From NCBI RefSeq assembly GCF_947496855.1, contig NZ_CANMED010000001.1, positions 558,001 to 622,000 on the forward strand: DNA of 64,000 bases, in the 5' to 3' direction. Positions 17,499-27,000 of this stretch are shown in pieces (position 1 is the stretch's first letter; each line of letters opens with the position of its first letter). The DNA is from an uncultured Aquimarina sp. (GTDB lineage: Bacteria > Bacteroidota > Bacteroidia > Flavobacteriales > Flavobacteriaceae). The notes below the pieces were generated by a model, which had not been told where the DNA came from, did not search any database, and saw nothing but the letters and a program-made list of their open reading frames with translations. A program made the position numbers and the translations under genes.

Positions 17499-18593
17499 AT
17501 GGATCTAAAAGCGATACCGAAAGGTCCATTACGGGAAGGGTTTACTACTGGGACTTCTGCCACTGCAGCGGTTAAGGCGGCGTTAGTATCGATTATTAAG
17601 CAAAAAAAACAAAGGACTGTAAAAGTACAGTTACCAATAGATAAAATACTAGAAATTAAAATCCATTCTAATATTTATGAATCCAATTGGGCAAAATGTA
17701 GTGTTATAAAAGATGCAGGAGACGATCCAGATGTTACTAATGGAGCAGAAGTGGGATGCGAACTTAAATTAACGAAAAGTAAAGATATTATTTTTCTCGG
17801 AGGAGAAGGTGTTGGAACCGTTACATTGCCAGGTTTAGAGCTTAGTGTAGGTGAGCCAGCAATAAACCCTGTACCAAGACAAATGATGGAAAGTGCTGTT
17901 AAAAAACTATTGCATGATTACGATTTAGAATGTGGTGTTATGATCTCTGTTTTTGTAACGAATGGAAAAAAATTAGCAAAACGCACATTAAATGAACGTG
18001 TTGGGATAATGAATGGGTTATCCATTCTTGGAACAACTGGAGTTGTAAAACCCTACTCATCGGCATCATATATCGCAAGTATTGTTCAAGGTATAGATGT
18101 AGCAATTGCGAATACAATTGATGAATTAGTAATTAATTCTGGAGGGAGAAGTGAGAAGTATTTAAGGCAATTATTTCCAAATTCACAAGAACAGGCATTT
18201 ATTCATTATGGAAATTGGATTGGAGAAACGCTTAAAAAAATAAAGGAATCACCACCAATACGTAAAGTAACGATAGGTATTATGCTTGGTAAAGCTGTGA
18301 AATTAGCCTATGGAAAAACAGATACACACAGTTGTATTTCAAGTTGGAACAAGGATTTTGTAGCTAACATTGCTAAAGAATGTGGTTACGATAGTACTAA
18401 ACAAAATGCTATAAAAGACCTAAATATGGCAGGACGTTTAATAGAGTTATTTCCTCTTGAACAAAAAGCTCTTTTTTACCAAAAACTACTTCAAAAATGC
18501 TATGAGCAAACTCAAATAATAATTAATAAAACGGAATTGGATATTTACCTTATTGGTAAAGACGGAGACTATATTAAATATATAAAAAAATGA
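17499..18593 (+). CDS. cbiD: Cobalt-precorrin-5B C1-methyltransferase CbiD
   Basis: Methylates C1 of cobalt-precorrin-5B, a step unique to the oxygen-independent pathway. Hallmarks are LREGFTTGTSATAAVKAAL at the N-terminus, DAGDDPDVTNGAEVG, GEGVGTVTLPGLELSVGEPA with NPVPR, the NERVGIMNGLSILGTTGVV run, and a Ser-rich SSWNKDF region. Length (364) is typical. Its presence with cbiG and cbiX, and the absence of cobF and cobG, points to early cobalt insertion. It overlaps the next gene by 4 bp (ATGA). Confidence 0.95.
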   Translation: MDLKAIPKGPLREGFTTGTSATAAVKAALVSIIKQKKQRTVKVQLPIDKILEIKIHSNIYESNWAKCSVIKDAGDDPDVTNGAEVGCELKLTKSKDIIFLGGEGVGTVTLPGLELSVGEPAINPVPRQMMESAVKKLLHDYDLECGVMISVFVTNGKKLAKRTLNERVGIMNGLSILGTTGVVKPYSSASYIASIVQGIDVAIANTIDELVINSGGRSEKYLRQLFPNSQEQAFIHYGNWIGETLKKIKESPPIRKVTIGIMLGKAVKLAYGKTDTHSCISSWNKDFVANIAKECGYDSTKQNAIKDLNMAGRLIELFPLEQKALFYQKLLQKCYEQTQIIINKTELDIYLIGKDGDYIKYIKK

Positions 18594-19303
18594 CATTTAC
18601 AAATATGCTACGCCCTTTAATGGCCGGGGTTTTACATTCTTTTGAGCCAGATCATATAACAGCAGTTTCTGTTTTAGCAACAGAAAAAGCAATTACTAAA
18701 GAGCGAACCTCTTTTAAAACAGTGCTAAAAGCATCGCAATGGGCAATGGGACATTCTGTAACATTATTATTGTTTGGCGGTATTGCATTGATATTTAAAT
18801 CAGTAACCATAATTTTTATAAAAGATATTTCATTTTGGGCTGAATTAGCAGTGGGACCAATTATGATATGGTTAGGCATTTCAGCCATTAAAAGAAATCA
18901 TAAAATAAATAGTATGATTCAAGAACACAAGAAAATTGAAGCCCATGAACATGATACATCTAATCCTATTCATTTACATGGGAAATCCGGAGAAGAAATT
19001 GCGATGAACCCCATGAAGCGTTCGTTTTGGGTGGGCATGATACACGGTTTAGCGGGAACAGGAGGCGCACTAACATCAGCTTTGGTATTAAGCGCTACTA
19101 CTACTTTTGATGCCATTATAATATTACTAATAGAATCTGTAGGTATTATTATCGCAATGGGAATTTATAGCTATTCTTTAGTATCCATAATGAGTCGATT
19201 TATAGAGAAAAATTTATCGGTTTTTAAATGGATGAATGGTGTTGCTGGTATTGCTTCAATTCTTTTAGGTATTGCTTTTTTTATTTACAATGTTACGCTA
19301 TAA
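18590..19303 (+). CDS. NicO/NiCoT-like cobalt transporter
   Basis: A 237-residue polytopic membrane protein with about six hydrophobic segments. The first carries HSFEPDH, fitting the HX4DH metal signature of nickel/cobalt permeases. A soluble loop near residues 110-135 has several His (HKKIEAHEHDTSNPIHLHG), and a later segment reads GMIHGLAGTGGA. I call it a cobalt importer of the NicO/HupE/NiCoT superfamily because it lies between cbiD and the chelatase gene; an efflux role is possible but less sensible here. It overlaps cbiD by 4 bp. Confidence 0.8.
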   Translation: MTFTNMLRPLMAGVLHSFEPDHITAVSVLATEKAITKERTSFKTVLKASQWAMGHSVTLLLFGGIALIFKSVTIIFIKDISFWAELAVGPIMIWLGISAIKRNHKINSMIQEHKKIEAHEHDTSNPIHLHGKSGEEIAMNPMKRSFWVGMIHGLAGTGGALTSALVLSATTTFDAIIILLIESVGIIIAMGIYSYSLVSIMSRFIEKNLSVFKWMNGVAGIASILLGIAFFIYNVTL

Positions 19304-19328
19304 GATAAACAATAGATAAACCAAAATT

Positions 19329-21005
19329 ATGGAAAAACCATTTAACAATACTTTTCCTTTTTCGGCAGTTGTAGGTCAAGACGACTTAAAACTGGCACTA
19401 CTTTTAAATAGTATTGATCCTAGTTTAGGTGGGGTTTTAGCTATTGGAGATAAAGGCACAGGAAAAACAACATTAATCCGATCATTATCGGCGTTAATGA
19501 ATACAAAGGAATCGTTTCCGTTCATTAATTTACCAATAGGCGCTTCAGAAGATCGCGTATTGGGACATATTAATTTAGAAACCTTAATTAATGATAAAAA
19601 AGAAGCCGTAGAGCAGGGGCTACTTGCCAAAGCTGATAGAGGGTTTTTATATGTTGATGAAATTAACTTACTAAGTGACTATTTAACCGATGTGTTATTA
19701 GATGCAGCTTCTTCAGGATCGTATCATTTAGAACGTGAAGGAATGTCCAAAACTTTTAATAGTCGATTTTGTTTAATCGGCTCAATGAATCCTGAAGAAG
19801 GTAATTTGCGACCACAACTAAAAGATCGTTTTGGCTTAAGTGTTATAGTAACTACACCAAATGATATTGCTTTACGAACCACCGTTATTAAAAATAGATT
19901 AGCGTTTGACGATAATCCAGAGCAATTTTTAAAACAATTCAAAGATCAAGAAGAACAATTATATCTAAAAATAAAAGCTGCAAAAATTAGATTAAAAATA
20001 ATAGAATTACCTTCAGAATTATATGAAGTATGCGCTTCAATTGCACATGAGCACTTAGTAGAAGGCTTACGAGCCGATATTCTATTAATGAAAACAGCGA
20101 GAGCTTATGCCGCATTTTTAGGTAAGTCAGAAATGACTAAAAAGGATATAGAAGTAATTGCCCCTTTTGTATTGAATCATAGAAGTAATACCCGCAAAAA
20201 TGAAGATCAATCGCCTGCCAATAAAAATAAGCCGGAGCAAGAATCTAACTCCTCAGAAGGAACGAAAGAAAATAATAAACCGCAACCAGAGCATACTTTT
20301 GAATCGCTAATTCCTAGTACTGAATTGAATTTTAAAACATCCAATACGAGTTCTAAAAGTGGCAGTGATACGGTTTTAAATTCAGTACAAAATAGAAGTA
20401 TAGCTGTGCATTCTTCAGCAGAAAAAAATAAAGATACGCGTAAAACGGTAGGACAATATTTAGCAACAAATACGCTAGAATTAAAATATAAAGTGTCGCA
20501 AAACAAAACCACAAAGCATATTATTTTTCTTTTAGATTCTAGTGGATCTATGCGTAAAGATAATAGTGTTGCTTATGCAAAAGGGTTAATAGAAAAAGCA
20601 GTAAGGCAGGAGAAAAATGCCAGATTAACATTTTCTTTATTGAGTTTGTATGATAACGATGTTAGTGTAATGATTAAAGGGTCTCAAGATATTGAAACCT
20701 TAATCCAAGAATTACAAGCATTGAAAACAGGAGGAAAAACGAATGTTATTTCTGCATTCAAAAAAATTAAAACACTTACAGTAGCAAATGCTTCTTCTCA
20801 AAATGAGTTGGTGATTATAACCGACGGACGTTTTAATTCTAAAGGGATTAATGATTTTGATAATGCAGTTACTGCTTACCAAACCTTTTGTAAAAGCATT
20901 AACCAATTAACAATAGTCGATGCAGAAACTGGAATTGTGAAATTAGGACTAGCAAAACAGTTTGCAGAAAAAGTAAAAGGGAACTATGAATTGTTGGAAT
21001 TATAA
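19329..21005 (+). CDS. chlD: ChlD/BchD-type chelatase subunit (AAA+ and VWA), partner of CobN
   Basis: Motor/adaptor subunit of a metal chelatase (558 residues). Residues 1 to about 290 are an AAA+ module like ChlI: Walker A GDKGTGKTTL at 40-49, then LYVDEINLL and GSMNPEEGNLRPQLKDRFG. Residues 290-390 form a Ser/Asn/Glu/Lys-rich linker. A VWA domain starts at about 394 (IIFLLDSSGSMRKD; MIDAS DxSxS intact). With CobN at 24087 it should form a CobNST-like cobaltochelatase. No separate small subunit (chlI/cobS) is present in the window. The linker holds a candidate -1 frameshift site at 20423-20429, described separately. The gene starts 25 bp after the transporter; its stop abuts cobB. Confidence 0.92.
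   Translation: MEKPFNNTFPFSAVVGQDDLKLALLLNSIDPSLGGVLAIGDKGTGKTTLIRSLSALMNTKESFPFINLPIGASEDRVLGHINLETLINDKKEAVEQGLLAKADRGFLYVDEINLLSDYLTDVLLDAASSGSYHLEREGMSKTFNSRFCLIGSMNPEEGNLRPQLKDRFGLSVIVTTPNDIALRTTVIKNRLAFDDNPEQFLKQFKDQEEQLYLKIKAAKIRLKIIELPSELYEVCASIAHEHLVEGLRADILLMKTARAYAAFLGKSEMTKKDIEVIAPFVLNHRSNTRKNEDQSPANKNKPEQESNSSEGTKENNKPQPEHTFESLIPSTELNFKTSNTSSKSGSDTVLNSVQNRSIAVHSSAEKNKDTRKTVGQYLATNTLELKYKVSQNKTTKHIIFLLDSSGSMRKDNSVAYAKGLIEKAVRQEKNARLTFSLLSLYDNDVSVMIKGSQDIETLIQELQALKTGGKTNVISAFKKIKTLTVANASSQNELVIITDGRFNSKGINDFDNAVTAYQTFCKSINQLTIVDAETGIVKLGLAKQFAEKVKGNYELLEL
20423..20431 (+). other. Candidate -1 programmed frameshift site in chlD
   Basis: The zero-frame codons are GAA AAA AAT AAA (20421-20432), giving the heptamer A AAA AAT at 20423-20429, a valid X XXY YYZ slippery form. 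After a -1 slip the next codon is TAA (20429-20431), so the product would stop at once, at about 367 residues: the whole AAA+ domain plus part of the linker, about the size of a ChlI small subunit. Established knowledge: Antonov (2020) described chlD genes that give both chelatase subunits by programmed frameshifting in genomes lacking chlI. I saw no clear stimulatory stem-loop, and A-runs are common in this AT-rich DNA. Confidence 0.6.
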
Positions 21006-22325
21006 ATGATGATGAAACCACAATTTATAATAGCAGCTCCAACTAGTAATTCAGGAAAAACAACGATAACCTTAGGGATATTGCGTGTATTAAAAAATAG
21101 AGGCTTATCACCACAATCTTTTAAATGCGGTCCTGATTATATAGATCCTAAGTTTCATGAAATTGCTTGTGAAAAAACAGGGGTGAATTTGGATTTGTAT
21201 ATGATGAAAGCGTCACATATTAAATTAACGTACGCATCGTATGTATCATCGGCTGGTGCAGTTTGCATAGAGGGCGTTATGGGATTATTTGATGGCGCAA
21301 AGAAAGATGAAGGCAGTACTGCGGAGTTAGCAAAATTATTAGCACTTCCCATTATTTTTGTGGTTGATGCAAAATCGGTAGCGTATTCGGTAGCACCTTT
21401 ATTATATGGTTTTAAGAATTTTGATAAACAATTAAATATAGCTGGTGTTATTTTTAATCGTGTCAATACGAAAAACCATTATCAATTTTTGACGGAAGCC
21501 TGCGAAGATGTTGGTATAACACCATTAGGACACCTTCCGTTTTTACCAGATTGCGAAATTCCTTCAAGGCACTTAGGATTATCTATTGACAAAATAGCAT
21601 CGTATGATAAAGTGATTGAAATGGTTGCTGAAAAAATGGAAGCCTCTATAGACATTGAACAGTTATTAGAACTAACAACCAAGGAAGCTCCCCAATTAAT
21701 TACTTCAAAAAAAGAACTTCAGCAAAATGATTATACCATTGCCGTTGCTAAAGATGAAGGGTTTAATTTTAGTTATATTCAAAATATCGAAAGCTTAAAG
21801 CGGAAAGGGAAAGTAGTGTATTTCAGCCCTATTAATGATGCTGTTTTACCAGATGTTGATTTGGTCTATCTGCCAGGCGGTTATCCCGAATTATATACCG
21901 AAGTTTTATCACAAAATAAGACCATGTTACGAAGCATAAAAGAACATGCAGAAAAACAGAAAGCGATTATTGCGGAGTGTGGCGGTATGATGTATTTAGG
22001 AAAAGTAATTAAGACTAAAGAAGGGAAAAAGTATGAAATGGCAAATGTTTTTGATTTTGAAACCTCTATGGAAGCCATGAAACTTAATTTAGGATATAGA
22101 ACGCTTCAATATAATGACACGGTCTTAAAAGGGCATGAATTTCATTATTCCACCATAAATAATGAGGAAAACAACCTGTCTATACGGACATTAAAAAATG
22201 CTAGAGAGAAAACCGTGCCTACAAAATTATACACTTACAAGAACGTATTAGCATCTTATGTTCATTTTTATTTTGGAACAGATGACTTATTAGATGCACT
22301 ATTAGGGATTAAAACACAGCAATAA
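21006..22325 (+). CDS. cbiA: Cobyrinic acid a,c-diamide synthase CbiA/CobB
   Basis: ATP- and glutamine-dependent amidation of the a and c side chains of (cobalt-)corrinate. It has the N-terminal P-loop IAAPTSNSGKTTITLGIL, the FKCGPDYIDPKFH signature, GVMGLFDGAK, and a C-terminal class I amidotransferase half with LPGGYPELY, Cys in IIAECGGMMYLG, and a late HEFHYS motif. Length (439) is normal. Three ATG codons stand in a row at 21006, right after the chlD stop (TAA then ATG), so any of them could serve. Confidence 0.95.
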   Translation: MMMKPQFIIAAPTSNSGKTTITLGILRVLKNRGLSPQSFKCGPDYIDPKFHEIACEKTGVNLDLYMMKASHIKLTYASYVSSAGAVCIEGVMGLFDGAKKDEGSTAELAKLLALPIIFVVDAKSVAYSVAPLLYGFKNFDKQLNIAGVIFNRVNTKNHYQFLTEACEDVGITPLGHLPFLPDCEIPSRHLGLSIDKIASYDKVIEMVAEKMEASIDIEQLLELTTKEAPQLITSKKELQQNDYTIAVAKDEGFNFSYIQNIESLKRKGKVVYFSPINDAVLPDVDLVYLPGGYPELYTEVLSQNKTMLRSIKEHAEKQKAIIAECGGMMYLGKVIKTKEGKKYEMANVFDFETSMEAMKLNLGYRTLQYNDTVLKGHEFHYSTINNEENNLSIRTLKNAREKTVPTKLYTYKNVLASYVHFYFGTDDLLDALLGIKTQQ

Positions 22326-22346
22326 TTGCTTAATGAAATTAAGATT

Positions 22347-22934
22347 ATGAATATATACACACGTAAAGGAGACAAAGGACAAACAGGTGTTTTTGGAGGA
22401 AAAAGAACCTACAAAGATTCCCCTAGAATTGAATGTTTAGGAACTTTAGATGAAGTCAATTCTACCATAGGATTATTAAGATCTAAATTAGGTAATGATC
22501 ATGAATGGCAGCCTAATTTGCATCGTATTCAAAAAGATTTGATGAATATGATGTCACATCTAGCACGTCCATCGGATTCTAAAAAAAATAATACAAACCC
22601 AGAACCTAAGGATGGCGCTGGTTTTTGTGAACAGTGGATTGATGAAATGGAGGGAAAAATGTCTTCCCCATCAGATTATTTTTTGCTTCCTGGTGGCAAC
22701 GAGATCTCTTCTTTATGTCATGTCTGCAGAACGCAAATGCGAAGAGGAGAACGGGTATTGGTTACGTTAATGCGAGAAGATCCAGAGTGTGTGCATGATT
22801 ATATTTCAGCATACATTAATCGTTTGTCAGATCTATTTTTTACTATGGCAAGATCAGAAATGGATAAGCATGGTGTTGCCGAAGAAAAATGGAATTTGTT
22901 TCTATATAAGAGAAAGAAAAAAATAGTTAAATAA
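22347..22934 (+). CDS. pduO: PduO-type cob(I)alamin adenosyltransferase
   Basis: Transfers the adenosyl group of ATP to cob(I)yrinate/cob(I)alamin. The PduO N-terminal signature is clear (IYTRKGDKGQTGVFGGKR, LGTLDEVNSTIGLLRSKL), and the later HVCRTQMRRGERVL helix matches the ATP-binding Arg region in a looser form. The insertion DSKKNNTNPEPKDGAGFC is somewhat longer than in common PduO proteins. I choose ATG at 22347 (MNIYTRKGDKG); an in-frame TTG at 22326 would add seven residues. It lies 21 bp past cbiA. Confidence 0.9.
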   Translation: MNIYTRKGDKGQTGVFGGKRTYKDSPRIECLGTLDEVNSTIGLLRSKLGNDHEWQPNLHRIQKDLMNMMSHLARPSDSKKNNTNPEPKDGAGFCEQWIDEMEGKMSSPSDYFLLPGGNEISSLCHVCRTQMRRGERVLVTLMREDPECVHDYISAYINRLSDLFFTMARSEMDKHGVAEEKWNLFLYKRKKKIVK

Positions 22935-22961
22935 AAATGTTATACCATTTAAAAAAATAGA

Positions 22962-23984
22962 ATGATGAGAAAAATACCAATTACAATCATTACAGGATTT
23001 TTGGGTGTCGGAAAAACCACCTTAGTACATAATATGCTTACACATGCCAATGGAAAACGCATTGCAGTTTTAGTAAACGAATTTGGGGAAATTGGTATTG
23101 ATGGGGAGCTAATAAAGACAGGCTGTGGAGATGATGATTGCGACTTAATTGAATTATCAAACGGTTGTATTTGTTGCACAGTACAAGAAGAATTTTTACC
23201 TACTATGCTAGATTTAATAGAACGGAAAGACAGCATTGATCATATCGTTATTGAAACCTCTGGTTTGGCCATGCCTAAACCGTTGGTTAAAGCAGTGAAT
23301 TGGCCAGATTTAAAACCTCATATTACCATAGATGCCGTCATTACAGTAGTAGATGCAGTTGGTTTAGCAACAGGCGAGATTTGTAATAGAGAGCGTGTCC
23401 AGGCACAACGTTTGGCAGACGATTCTTTGGATCATGAAACACCAATTGAAGAATTGTTTTTAGACCAATTAACCTGTGCAGATTTAGTTTTAGTAAGCAA
23501 ATGTGATTTGATAGAAGATGAAAAATATCAAGAAATAAAAAATATAATTTCAAAAAAAGCAAAACCAAACACCAAAATTATTCCAGTTATAAATGGGGTA
23601 TTAGATAATGAATTATTATTAGGAATAGAAGCATCAGCCGAAGATGATTTAGAAGCAAGACATTCTATTCACGACCACCATCACCAGCATCATCATGATC
23701 ACGACCATGATGATGATATCAATACAGAAATCCTAGAATATGCTCAAACGGAAGATATTAAAGTCTTGATTAAAGAATTAATAATGCTGGTTAATACCAA
23801 TGAAATATATCGAATTAAAGGATTTGTAAACATTCCTAATAAACCAATGCGCTTGGTATTACAAGGTGTAGGTACACGATTTGATTATTATTTTGATCGC
23901 ACATGGAAACAGAATGAAGAACGTAAAACACGTTTAGTTGTTATTGGTAGAAAAGTGGAATTAACACCTGCTGTTAGTCCTTAG
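22962..23984 (+). CDS. cobW: CobW, COG0523 GTPase with His-rich loop
   Basis: A G3E-family GTPase thought to deliver metal to a client, here probably cobalt to CobN (its usual neighbour). Walker A is TGFLGVGKTTLVHN, the metal-binding CxCC motif is NGCICCT, and IVIETSGLAMPKP and SKCDLI are GTPase motifs. A His/Asp-rich run lies at about residues 233-252 (HDHHHQHHHDHDHDDD), as in cluster-linked CobW. A second start codon follows at 22965. It is 28 bp after the adenosyltransferase and about 100 bp before cobN. Confidence 0.94.
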   Translation: MMRKIPITIITGFLGVGKTTLVHNMLTHANGKRIAVLVNEFGEIGIDGELIKTGCGDDDCDLIELSNGCICCTVQEEFLPTMLDLIERKDSIDHIVIETSGLAMPKPLVKAVNWPDLKPHITIDAVITVVDAVGLATGEICNRERVQAQRLADDSLDHETPIEELFLDQLTCADLVLVSKCDLIEDEKYQEIKNIISKKAKPNTKIIPVINGVLDNELLLGIEASAEDDLEARHSIHDHHHQHHHDHDHDDDINTEILEYAQTEDIKVLIKELIMLVNTNEIYRIKGFVNIPNKPMRLVLQGVGTRFDYYFDRTWKQNEERKTRLVVIGRKVELTPAVSP

Positions 23985-24086
23985 TGTATAAACATTAATA
24001 AACAGACTAGCAGGTTTTTAAAACAAGTGAAATCTTGAATATAAAACCACTAAAAACTAACGGCTAAAGATTACCAATAAAAAAAG

Positions 24087-27000
24087 ATGCATTTAATATC
24101 TACGATACCTGGCGGCTGGAATCCAAATGATGAAGGCGTATTTTATATTCAGCAAAAACCTGGAGATATCTTGTTTTTATCTGCCGCTGATACCGAGTTA
24201 TATACTTTAAACAAAGTTTATAGTGTGTTGTATCAAGAAAACTTAGAAATACCTAGTCTTCGGTTAGCAAATTTAACTTACTTCAAGCAAGAATTAACAA
24301 TAGATACTTATATAGAAGAAGTGGTGTCTAAAGCAAAAATTGTGGTGTTAAAATTACTTGGAGGAACGGCCTATTTTTCTTATTTGTGTGAAGCGATTAA
24401 AGCGTATGCTGAAGCACATGATATTCAACTCCTCTTTTTACCAGGTGATAATGTACCAGATTTAGAATTGATGCAATTGTCTACTGTGTCATTAGAAAAA
24501 GTAGATTTAATATGGAACTATTTTACCGCTGGAGGGAAAGAAAATAGTGCTGAAGGCTTAAAGTTAATTATGAATCTTATAGTAAATAATTCGTTTACTA
24601 TAAAAGAGCGTATCTATATTCCAGATTTATTTTTATATCACTCAAGCCAAGGAAGAATAAAGTCACCTTTAGAGATTAAAAATAAACCGCTAGCATTAAT
24701 CATTGCCTATAGAAGTTCTTTTTTAGCTGATAATATGGCACCAGTAGACTGTTTAATTAAGAAACTAGAGGATCAAGGTGTTTTGGGTGTTTCAATAATG
24801 GCTTTAAGTTATCGAAATAAAGCCATTAAAAATCAGATAGTTGAATTACTAGAGCGTTTTCAATTACCTCAAGTAACCGTTATTGTAAACACCACAGGCT
24901 TCTCTATACAAAGTTTTAACAATACTGATGAAAAAGGGTTATTTCATGTCTTAAATGTCCCTGTTATTCAAGCCATAATGGCGAGTTGTAATAAGCAAAC
25001 TTGGGAGGATGGTGATTTTGGATTACCACCAACAGATATTGCTATGAATATTGCATTGCCAGAAGTAGATGGAAAAATAATTACTACAGCAGTTTCTTTT
25101 AAAGAAGCTAAAGAAAAGGACGAACTAACAGACTCAGAAATCGTTTACTATGCACCAAATGAGTTGGGTTGTGAATTTGTAGTTAAACATGCAAAAGCAT
25201 GGATAACACTAAATGAAAAAGCAAATCACAAAAAAAATATAGCTTTAATATTACCTAATTATCCAAGTAAAAATAGCCGTTTAGCAAATGGGGTAGGTTT
25301 AGATACACCAGCTAGTACCATAATAATCTTAGAGGCTTTAAAATTATCAGGTTATGACTTAGGTGATCATTTTCCTAAATCTACAGAAGCTTTAATGAAT
25401 ATGCTTACCGAAACGATAACTAATGAATTAGAATCTTTAGCTTATGGAGCAGCAGAGATCAAAATTTCAGAATCTGATTTTTACAAATATTACAATACGA
25501 TATCACCTAAATTAAGGGAAACGATAGAAAAACAATGGGGATACCCCAAACAATCTCCAAATTATCGTAATGGTTTTTTTCTTATTCCAGGGAAAAAATT
25601 AGGAAATGTATTTTTAAGTATTCAACCTAACAGAGGCTATAATATTGATTTGCAAGCAACGTATCATTCTCCAGATTTACCACCAACATATGCATATTTG
25701 GCCTATTACATTTGGGTACAACAGTATTTTAAAGCTAATGCAATTGTTCACATAGGCAAACATGGTAATTTAGAATGGTTACCAGGAAAAAGCGTTGCTT
25801 TGAGCAGCGAAACATGTTTTCCTTCCGCTATATTAGGACCAGTACCACATTTTTATCCTTTTATTATTAATGATCCAGGAGAAGGTACACAAGCCAAACG
25901 GCGTAACCAAGCGATTGTTATTGATCATCTTATTCCGCCTATGACTAGAGCAGAAAATTATGGTGATTTACTAAAATTAGAGTTGCTTATCGATGAATTT
26001 TACGAATCTGCTTTAATGGACCCAAAGCGCGCTAATTTAATTAAGAAAAAAATTGAAACACTTGTTAATTCTACTCACCTGAAATCTGATTTGAATACTA
26101 AAGATGATGATATCGATACGCTTTTAGAAGTCATTGATGGATATTTGTGTGAACTTAAAGAAGCACAAATTCGAGGTGGGTTACATATTTTTGGAAAACT
26201 ACCAGAAGGCGAAAAATTAAGAGACCTGATAGTAGCACTACATCGTTTACCCCAAGATGATACAATGGGAATTACTCAAGCATTAGCTAAAGATTTAAAT
26301 TTAGATTTTGATCCAATAAATATTAGTTATGAAATAACATCTAAGAAAACTATTTATGGTGTAGAATGTCGAACGTATGGTCAAATAGTTGAAGTTTTAG
26401 AGCATAAGGCAAAAAATTTAGTGGAAGGCATATTAACAGATCCGTTAAATGACAAAAAAGTAGGAGAAGAGACTCGAAGTGTTTTGAATAGTATAAAAAA
26501 GGGGACTTTGTCTAAACTTAACGATACAAAAAATGAAGTATATAATTTACTATCTGGTCTAAATGGTAATTATGTGCCAGCTGGTGGTTCTGGAGCACCA
26601 ACTAGAGGGCGTTTAGATATCTTGCCAACAGGACGTAATTTTTATTCGGTAGATGTAAGAACTATTCCTTCACAATCAGCTTATCAATTAGGAGTAAAGA
26701 GTGCTAAAAATTTGGTAGATCGTTACCTCCAGGAAGAAGGCGATTATCCCGCTTCAATTGGCCTTTCAGTTTGGGGAACATCCACCATGAGAACAGGAGG
26801 CGATGATATTGCGCAAGCATTTGCTTTAATTGGTGTGCGACCAATTTGGCAAGGTGCAAATAGACGGGTTAAAGATTTTGAAGTCCTATCTGTTTTAGAG
26901 TTAAAACGTCCTCGAATAGATGTTCTTTTACGTATTTCAGGTTTTTTTAGAGATGCTTTTCCCGATGTCATTTCGCTATTTAATGCTGCTATAGAAAAAA

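Noticed and set aside
20756-20772. Second A-rich run in chlD (codons TTC AAA AAA ATT) as a frameshift site
   Set aside because: It lies in the VWA domain and does not fit X XXY YYZ in the reading frame, so it would not give a sensible small subunit.
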